DNA of 5,614 nt, taken from the NCBI GenBank assembly GCA_964426135.1, contig CAYRPN010000217.1:1-5614 (forward strand), written 5' to 3'. The translations under genes and the position numbers were made by a program. Of the stretch, positions 1 through 3,332 are shown in pieces (position 1 is the first letter of the stretch; every line of letters begins with the position of its first letter). The notes beneath the pieces are model-generated. The model made no database searches. It saw only the letters and a program-made list of their open reading frames with translations, and was not told where the DNA came from. This DNA comes from CAYRPN01 sp964426135. GTDB taxonomy: Bacteria > Planctomycetota > Phycisphaerae > Phycisphaerales > Phycisphaeraceae.

Positions 1-168
1 AGGGACGGAGGGACGAAGGGACGGAGGGACGAAGGGACGGAGGGACGGAGGGACGGAGGGACGGAGGGACGGAGGGACGGAGGGACGAAGGGACGAAGGG
101 ACGAAGGGACGGAGGGACGGAGGGATGAAGGAACAAAGAGACGAAGAGACGAAGAGACGAAGAGACAG
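1..168. repeat. Purine-rich octamer tandem array (left arm of element 1)
   Basis: Twenty-one consecutive 8-bp units stay in perfect register from base 1. Units 1-15 (1-120) are all AGGGACGG or AGGGACGA. Units 16-21 decay through AGGGATGA, AGGAACAA, AGAGACGA (three copies) and AGAGACAG. The array starts at the window edge, so its true left end is unseen. Purine-rich sequence continues without clear units to about 188. The reverse complement of the same unit forms a second arm at 215-278, so this strand could fold on itself in many alternative registers. No reading frame of interest uses the array. This is directly visible; any function is unknown. Confidence 0.95.
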
Positions 169-214
169 AAAAGCAAGAGAGGAGAGTGAACACGTCGCTT
201 GATCTTCTTCACCT

Positions 215-278
215 TCGTCCCTTCGTCCCTTTGTCCCTTTGTCCCTCTGTCCCTCTCTCCCTCTGTCCCTTCCTCCCT
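215..278. repeat. Inverted pyrimidine octamer array (right arm of element 1)
   Basis: Eight contiguous 8-bp units are in register: TCGTCCCT twice, TTGTCCCT twice, CTGTCCCT, CTCTCCCT, CTGTCCCT and TCCTCCCT. They are the reverse complement of the unit at 1-168. Pyrimidine-rich sequence with one more recognisable unit (CCGTCCCT, 302-309) continues to 338, broken by about 14 mixed bases around 287-300. It therefore runs right up to the ATG of the lipoprotein gene at 339 and occupies the position where a ribosome-binding site would lie. The spacer between the two arms is about 46 bases (169-214). Confidence 0.93.
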
Positions 279-338
279 CCCCCATCCCCATTGGCGAACC
301 TCCGTCCCTTCATCTATCCTCATTCTCTTCTCCAACCC

Positions 339-857
339 ATGGGGTGTCGCTTGCGAAGGGTCGCTCTTGTTCTTGTGTTGTTGGCCGTCGCGATGTCCGG
401 TGGCTGCGCCTGGTACAACCCGGTGCCGACGCCGGGGGCCGCGGTCAAGTCGGCGACGCTGGCGAATCAGACGGGGGATGCTTCGCGCGTCGAGGTCGTG
501 ATCGAATTATCGAACGAATCGCCGACGCCGCTGCCGCTGGTGCAGTGCGACTACACGATCAACGTGGCGGGTGTCGGCTCCTTCTCTTTCAGCGACAAGC
601 CCAATCGCACGCTGCCCGGTCGGCCGCGCGATCCCGGCGCGACGACTCCCGGCGCCGTCGGTGCAGCCGGTGACGGTCTCCAGCAACTGATCCTGCCGGC
701 CTCCTTCGCCGCCGGTGGACAGAACGTCAAGGGCGCGGCTTACCAGGTCTCCGGATCCGTCACCTACGAGCCGCCCACCGAAATGCGAAAGCTGCTCACG
801 GATTCCTACGTTCCGCTGCCGACGGTTCAGTTCAGCGGCAATGGGACGATTGAGTGA
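339..857 (+). CDS. Small lipoprotein with LEA2/WHy-like domain
   Basis: A predicted secreted lipoprotein of 172 residues. A basic N-terminus (residues 1-7) precedes a hydrophobic stretch (8-19) and an imperfect lipobox, SGGC, with the acylation candidate at Cys23. Residues about 37-170 look like a LEA type 2 / WHy (water stress and hypersensitive response) beta-sandwich: alternating hydrophobic strand VEVVIEL, an Asn motif with PLPL (59-67), strand DYTINVAG, LPASF (about 119-124), GSVTY (139-143) and a closing PLPTVQFSG (159-167). Such domains occur in bacterial envelope lipoproteins, mostly of unknown role. The frame is open back to a GTG at 186, but those extra 51 codons only translate the pyrimidine repeat, so ATG 339 is preferred because it yields a proper signal peptide. 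No Shine-Dalgarno is visible. The gene converges on the gamma-CA gene; the two stops form GTGA-AAA-TCAC, leaving no terminator between them. The family call is by pattern, moderate confidence. Confidence 0.75.
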   Translation: MGCRLRRVALVLVLLAVAMSGGCAWYNPVPTPGAAVKSATLANQTGDASRVEVVIELSNESPTPLPLVQCDYTINVAGVGSFSFSDKPNRTLPGRPRDPGATTPGAVGAAGDGLQQLILPASFAAGGQNVKGAAYQVSGSVTYEPPTEMRKLLTDSYVPLPTVQFSGNGTIE

Positions 858-860
858 AAA

Positions 861-1379
861 TCACATTCCCCATGCCTTGATCCGCGCGTGGTTCGGCTGG
901 TCCACGTGCATGCGCGCCAGCTTCACATAGTGCGGCGCGAGCCATTTCAGGTAGTCGCGCTCCTTCTCATTCGTGGGCCGCACGATCTTTCCAGGCACGC
1001 CCATCACCACCATGTCGTCAGGCACTTCAAGTCCCGGCGGGACGACCGCGCCGGCGGCGATGAGGCAGCGCTGGCCGATGCGCGTGCCGCCGAGCACCAC
1101 GGCTCCCATGCCGATCAGCGTGCCGTCGCCGACGGACAGGCCATGCACGATCGCGCCGTGTCCGATGGTGACGTGGGCGCCGATGAGGTTCGGCTTGTCG
1201 GAGTCGCAGTGAATGACGGCATTGTCCTGCACGTTCGTGCCGGCGCCGATGGTGACGGGCGCGACATCGCCGCGGATGGAGACGCCGAACCAGATGCTCA
1301 CGTTCTCGGCCAACGTGATTTCGCCGAGAACGCGCGCGGTGTCCGCAAGGAAGACGCCCTGGATGATTCGCATCGACAT
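861..1379 (-). CDS. Gamma-carbonic-anhydrase-like hexapeptide-repeat protein
   Basis: A cytosolic left-handed beta-helix protein of 172 residues, the usual length for the YrdA/PaaY/CamH-like group. Hexapeptide repeats run from about residue 11 to 135, followed by a C-terminal helix (about 137-165). Family marks are visible: IWFGVSIRGD (29-38), with Arg36 and Asp38 of the trimer interface; NVQDNAVIH ending in His57; and IGHGAIVHG with His74 and His79. These three His are the expected metal ligands, each site being shared between subunits of a trimer. The segment after His57 is short and lacks the acidic loop of archaeal Cam, so it resembles the CamH-type class. The family reaction is reversible CO2 hydration, but many homologues have little measured activity or act in other pathways, so the substrate is uncertain. 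ATG at 1379 (or 1373) is chosen: the frame is open to a GTG at 1427, but that codon lies inside a sequence duplicated upstream of dxr and adds no family residues. Confidence 0.88.
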   Translation of the reverse strand: MSMRIIQGVFLADTARVLGEITLAENVSIWFGVSIRGDVAPVTIGAGTNVQDNAVIHCDSDKPNLIGAHVTIGHGAIVHGLSVGDGTLIGMGAVVLGGTRIGQRCLIAAGAVVPPGLEVPDDMVVMGVPGKIVRPTNEKERDYLKWLAPHYVKLARMHVDQPNHARIKAWGM

Positions 1380-1413
1380 GGCGACGAGGATATCCCGCAG
1401 TTCCTGGCAGTGA

Positions 1414-1435
1414 AAGGAGCCGCGCACGAAGTAAG
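1414..1435 (+). repeat. 22-bp perfect inverted repeat, copy A (upstream of gamma-CA gene)
   Basis: The 22 bases beginning AAGGAGCCGCGCACGAAG are exactly the reverse complement of 1744-1765, and the identity stops at both ends. On the minus strand this copy lies about 34 bases upstream of the preferred gamma-CA start, reading toward that gene. It contains the GTG at 1425-1427, which could be mistaken for the gamma-CA start. It also overlaps by two bases the left end of the larger inverted repeat at 1434-1637. Confidence 0.9.
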
Positions 1436-1492
1436 GAATGCGATCGAAATAACCTCCCGATCCTTGTTCAACTGACCGAGTCAGAATTTCTA

Positions 1493-1524
1493 AGGAAATG
1501 AGGAAACGAGGAATGCAGGAACAG
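1493..1524. repeat. Purine octamer arm of element 2
   Basis: Four contiguous 8-bp units in register: AGGAAATG, AGGAAACG, AGGAATGC, AGGAACAG. The first five bases are constant and the last three vary. Unit length and purine-first order match elements 1 and 3, although the unit sequence differs. Confidence 0.85.
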
Positions 1525-1555
1525 ATGAAGTTCAGCCGACTTACGAACTCTGTTT

Positions 1556-1587
1556 CTGTTCCTCATTTCCTCTTTTCCTGCTTTCCT
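1556..1587. repeat. Inverted pyrimidine octamer arm of element 2
   Basis: Four contiguous octamers: CTGTTCCT, CATTTCCT, CTTTTCCT, GCTTTCCT. Read on the minus strand they are AGGAAAGC, AGGAAAAG, AGGAAATG, AGGAACAG, so two units are identical to units of the left arm (1493-1524). The 31-base spacer between the arms (1525-1555) shows no further repeat. Confidence 0.85.
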
Positions 1588-1713
1588 AATGAAAATTCTG
1601 GCATCTGAATTCGGGAAATTATTTCGATCCCATTCCTAAACGGGTTTGGCCGTCGCAGGTGAAGGGCTGCGGTGTGTCTGGCGGCGGGCTGAACGCGGCG
1701 ACACCACGATGAC

Positions 1714-1729
1714 TGAATCGCGCGATTCA
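1714..1729. promoter_or_regulatory. 16-bp perfect palindrome, possible operator
   Basis: TGAATCGCGCGATTCA is a perfect palindrome 117 bases before the dxr start and about 335 bases before the divergent gamma-CA start. A symmetric site of this size in a divergent intergenic region could bind a dimeric regulator. It could equally be part of the surrounding hairpin-rich DNA. No regulator family can be named from the sequence. Confidence 0.35.
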
Positions 1730-1743
1730 TCGACGAGACCCCG

Positions 1744-1765
1744 CTTACTTCGTGCGCGGCTCCTT
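1744..1765 (-). repeat. 22-bp perfect inverted repeat, copy B (upstream of dxr)
   Basis: Exact reverse complement of 1414-1435. On the plus strand it reads CTTACTTCGTGCGCGGCTCC plus two T, 80 bases before the dxr ATG. Relative to its own downstream gene it has the same orientation as copy A has to the gamma-CA gene, so both divergent genes carry the same upstream sequence. Its last bases also form the left half of the hairpin at 1755-1777. Confidence 0.9.
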
Positions 1766-1777
1766 CCGCGAGCCGCG
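1755..1777 (+). other. GC-rich hairpin in dxr leader region
   Basis: CGCGGCTC (1755-1762) and GAGCCGCG (1770-1777) form a perfect 8-bp stem with a 7-base loop. It ends 68 bases before the dxr ATG. No T-run follows, so an intrinsic terminator is not supported. If transcribed it would be a stable 5' leader structure. Confidence 0.5.
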
Positions 1778-1845
1778 GAGGAAAGCGCCGCATCCGCGTT
1801 GCTGCTAATCTGTGGCGCTCGCCCGCACCGGGCCTGCCGATTTCC

Positions 1846-3213
1846 ATGCACCGCGCGATGCACACCGACGCCGCCAAGCCGCTTGCCGCCGCCAACTCCA
1901 CCGCCACGGCTGCTCCGTGTCGTGCGCAGAGGCTCATCGTGCTTGGCTCCACCGGGAGCATCGGCGTCAACACACTTAACGTCGTGGAACATCTCAACGC
2001 CACCGGTGCCGCGGCGATTCAGGTCGTCGGCCTGGCCGCGGGAAAGAGCGTGGAGCCGTTGATCGAGCAGGCCCGCAAGTTCCGCGTGCCCGCCGTCGCC
2101 ATCGCCGATCCGGCGCAGGCCGCGCAGGTGTCTGCGTCGCTGCCGGGCGTGCGGGTTTTCGCCGGGGCGGATGCCGCTCTGAAACTCGTTGAGCACGCGG
2201 ACGCCACCGACCTGAGCGCCGCGATCGTGGGCAGCGCCGGCCTGGCCGCCACGCTTCAAGGCGTGCGCAAAGGGATGAACATCGGCCTGGCGAACAAGGA
2301 AACCCTCGTCGCCGCCGGCGCGATTGTCACCCCGCTCGTGCGGCAGCACGGGGCCCGGCTGATCCCGGTGGACAGCGAGCATTCGGCGATTTTTCAGTGT
2401 CTGCAGGGACAGAGCGAAGGGACGAAGGGACGAAGGGACGAAGGGACGAAGGGACAGAGCGAAGGAACGAAGGGACAGAGGGACGAAGTGGGACTGGGCT
2501 GCGGGATCGCTGTATCCGCCCCTTCGTCCCTCAGTGCCTCCGTCCCTCCGTCCCTTTCCCCGATCAAACGCATCGTCCTCACCGCGTCCGGCGGGCCGTT
2601 CCGCAAGGCATCGAAGGAGGCCATCGAGAACGCCACCGTCGAACAAGCGCTGAAACATCCCACCTGGAACATGGGGCCGAAGATCACCATCGATTCGGCA
2701 ACGATGATGAACAAGGCGCTGGAGATCATCGAGGCGCACTGGCTCTTCGATCTGCCTGGCGAAAAAATTGCAGTCATCATTCATCCGCAGTCGATCGCCC
2801 ATTCGTTCGTGGAGTTCGAGGATAACTCGGTGCTGGCGCAGCTGGGGCCGCCTGATATGCGCACGCCGATCCAGTATGCGCTGACTTATCCGGACCGGCC
2901 GCCGGGGTGCAGTCGGGCGCTGGATTGGTCGACGTTATCTACATTGGAGTTCGAGCAGCCGGACTTCACGCGCTTCCCGGCTCTGAGGCTGGCCTATGAT
3001 GTGATCGAAGCGGGTGGGACGTCCGGCGCCGTGTTCAATGCCGCCAATGAGGCGGCGGTCGCGGCGTTCCTCGAACGTCGCATCCGCTTCGGACGTATTG
3101 TTGAACTCGTGGCGGAAGCACTCAGCGCCATCGACATCCGCCCGGCGGATTCATTGGAAACATTGATGGCGGCGGATGCGGAGGCGCGCGAGTTCGTCAG
3201 GCGACGCGTTTGA
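1846..3213 (+). CDS. dxr: 1-deoxy-D-xylulose 5-phosphate reductoisomerase with repeat-derived insert
   Basis: DXR (IspC), a cytosolic MEP-pathway enzyme that turns DXP into 2-C-methyl-D-erythritol 4-phosphate using NADPH and a divalent metal. Visible marks: Rossmann motif GSTGSIG (34-40); ANKE (149-152); PVDSEH with likely metal ligands Asp177 and Glu179; SGGPFR with Ser248; HPTWNMG with His271 and Trp274; SATMMNKALE with Asn289, Lys290 and third metal ligand Glu293; and PPDMRTPIQYAL (335-346). All expected catalytic residues are present. The protein has 455 residues against about 380-400 usually. The excess is an Ala/Thr-rich N-terminal extension of about 28 residues and a low-complexity insert at about 189-239 encoded by an octamer element. 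The start is ATG 1846 or ATG 1858; no further start precedes the Rossmann strand and no Shine-Dalgarno is seen. rseP follows after 119 bases on the same strand, a widely conserved pairing. Confidence 0.95.
   Translation: MHRAMHTDAAKPLAAANSTATAAPCRAQRLIVLGSTGSIGVNTLNVVEHLNATGAAAIQVVGLAAGKSVEPLIEQARKFRVPAVAIADPAQAAQVSASLPGVRVFAGADAALKLVEHADATDLSAAIVGSAGLAATLQGVRKGMNIGLANKETLVAAGAIVTPLVRQHGARLIPVDSEHSAIFQCLQGQSEGTKGRRDEGTKGQSEGTKGQRDEVGLGCGIAVSAPSSLSASVPPSLSPIKRIVLTASGGPFRKASKEAIENATVEQALKHPTWNMGPKITIDSATMMNKALEIIEAHWLFDLPGEKIAVIIHPQSIAHSFVEFEDNSVLAQLGPPDMRTPIQYALTYPDRPPGCSRALDWSTLSTLEFEQPDFTRFPALRLAYDVIEAGGTSGAVFNAANEAAVAAFLERRIRFGRIVELVAEALSAIDIRPADSLETLMAADAEAREFVRRRV
2405..2488. repeat. Purine octamer arm of element 3, inside dxr
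   Basis: Units in order: AGGGACAG, a 5-bp AGCGA, AGGGACGA four times (2418-2449), AGGGACAG, AGCGA, AGGAACGA, AGGGACAG, AGGGACGA. The unit is the same as in element 1. The combination AGGGACAG-AGCGA occurs twice, suggesting duplication of a larger block. In the dxr frame it reads as a charged Gly/Glu/Lys/Arg/Thr/Gln-rich stretch (about residues 187-214). Confidence 0.93.
2524..2561. repeat. Inverted pyrimidine octamer arm of element 3, inside dxr
   Basis: Units TCGTCCCT, CAGTGCCT, CCGTCCCT, CCGTCCCT, then TTCCCC. These are the inverse of the unit at 2405-2488. The intervening spacer contains GCGGGATCGCTGTATCCGC, which can itself fold at the hairpin tip. In frame this arm encodes a Ser/Pro/Leu stretch (about residues 227-239), directly before the conserved strand KRIVLTASGG. 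Confidence 0.9.
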
Positions 3214-3332
3214 GAATTGAACACAAGGTTGCCTCGCCAGACGCCTGCGGCGTTTCCGCTAAACGGGTTCGACATGTGGATTCGTGACCTTTGACCTCTG
3301 TCCCCTGATCGCTGACCTCTGCTCCCTGAACC
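3214..3332 (+). other. dxr-rseP intergenic region with small hairpins
   Basis: A 119-bp gap with no gene. ACGCC (3241-3245) and GGCGT (3249-3253) make a short hairpin followed by only three T. An alternative fold pairs CGTTT (3251-3255) with AAACG (3261-3265). Neither is strong enough to call a terminator, so read-through from dxr into rseP is likely. The 11-mer CTAAACGGGTT at 3259-3269 also occurs at 1636-1646, at the edge of element 2. Confidence 0.5.
3285..3321. repeat. Short pyrimidine-biased direct repeat before rseP
   Basis: GACCTCTG occurs at 3293-3300 and again at 3314-3321, a 21-base period; the bases after each copy are also similar (TCCCCTGA and CTCCCTGA). TGACCT is repeated at 3285-3290 and 3292-3297. 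The repetitive tract ends about ten bases before the rseP ATG, so it occupies the usual ribosome-binding region. On the minus strand it is purine-rich, reminiscent in style of the octamer arrays, but no inverted partner arm is seen nearby. Confidence 0.6.

Larger units (their letters stand above)
1434..1637. repeat. Element 2: long imperfect inverted repeat with octamer core
   Basis: A 204-bp palindromic structure. The outer ends 1434-1460 and 1611-1637 match as reverse complements at 24 of 27 positions; the shared core includes GATCGAAATAA. Moving inward, CAGAATTT (1482-1489) pairs with AAATTCTG (1593-1600). The core arms then consist of AGGAA-type octamers at 1493-1524 and their inverse at 1556-1587. 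It could be a miniature mobile element, but I could not find a target-site duplication at the ends. It could also be a large hairpin formed by local duplication. It carries no coding sequence. Confidence 0.8.
1380..1845. other. Repeat-dense intergenic region between divergent genes
   Basis: This 466-bp region separates the gamma-CA gene (-) from dxr (+) and should contain both promoters. I see no convincing gene. Open frames through it (for example + strand from 1646 and - strand from 2003) have no recognisable domain and overlap dxr or the repeats. It holds nested inverted repeats listed separately: a 22-bp pair (1414-1435 / 1744-1765), a 27-bp imperfect pair (1434-1460 / 1611-1637), octamer arms (1493-1524 / 1556-1587), a 16-bp palindrome and a GC-rich hairpin. 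A small hairpin, CTGAC-CGA-GTCAG, is at 1472-1484. No clear sigma-70 promoter could be assigned. Confidence 0.8.

Noticed and set aside
1..168. CRISPR-like array
   Set aside because: The units are contiguous octamers with no unique spacers; repeat length and structure do not fit CRISPR.
1..168. Triplex-forming (H-DNA) mirror repeat
   Set aside because: The arms are inverted rather than mirror repeats, and each octamer carries a C that interrupts the homopurine run, so a hairpin is the better description.
1380..1427. GTG start at 1427 for the gamma-CA gene
   Set aside because: The extra 16 codons precede the family's usual N-terminus, and the GTG lies in a 22-bp sequence duplicated upstream of dxr. 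ATG 1379 or 1373 fits the family length.
1466..1471. TTGAAC on the minus strand as a -35 box for the gamma-CA gene
   Set aside because: No acceptable -10 hexamer at 16-18 bases spacing; only weak matches.
888..1475. 195-codon open frame on the plus strand
   Set aside because: Antisense of the gamma-CA-like gene; His/Asp/Ala-rich with no family pattern.
1434..1637. Insertion sequence or MITE call
   Set aside because: There are inverted ends but no transposase and no target-site duplication that I could find, so it is listed only as a repeat.
1646..2062. 138-codon plus-strand frame overlapping the start of dxr
   Set aside because: Arg/Pro/Ser-rich, out of frame with dxr and without a recognisable domain. 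Most likely non-coding.
2405..2561. Intein or group I/II intron in dxr
   Set aside because: The insert is far too short and shows only octamer repeats, without splicing-domain or ribozyme features.
1636..2802. 388-codon open frame on the minus strand across dxr and its upstream region
   Set aside because: Antisense of a clear DXR. It crosses the repeats and has no domain signature.
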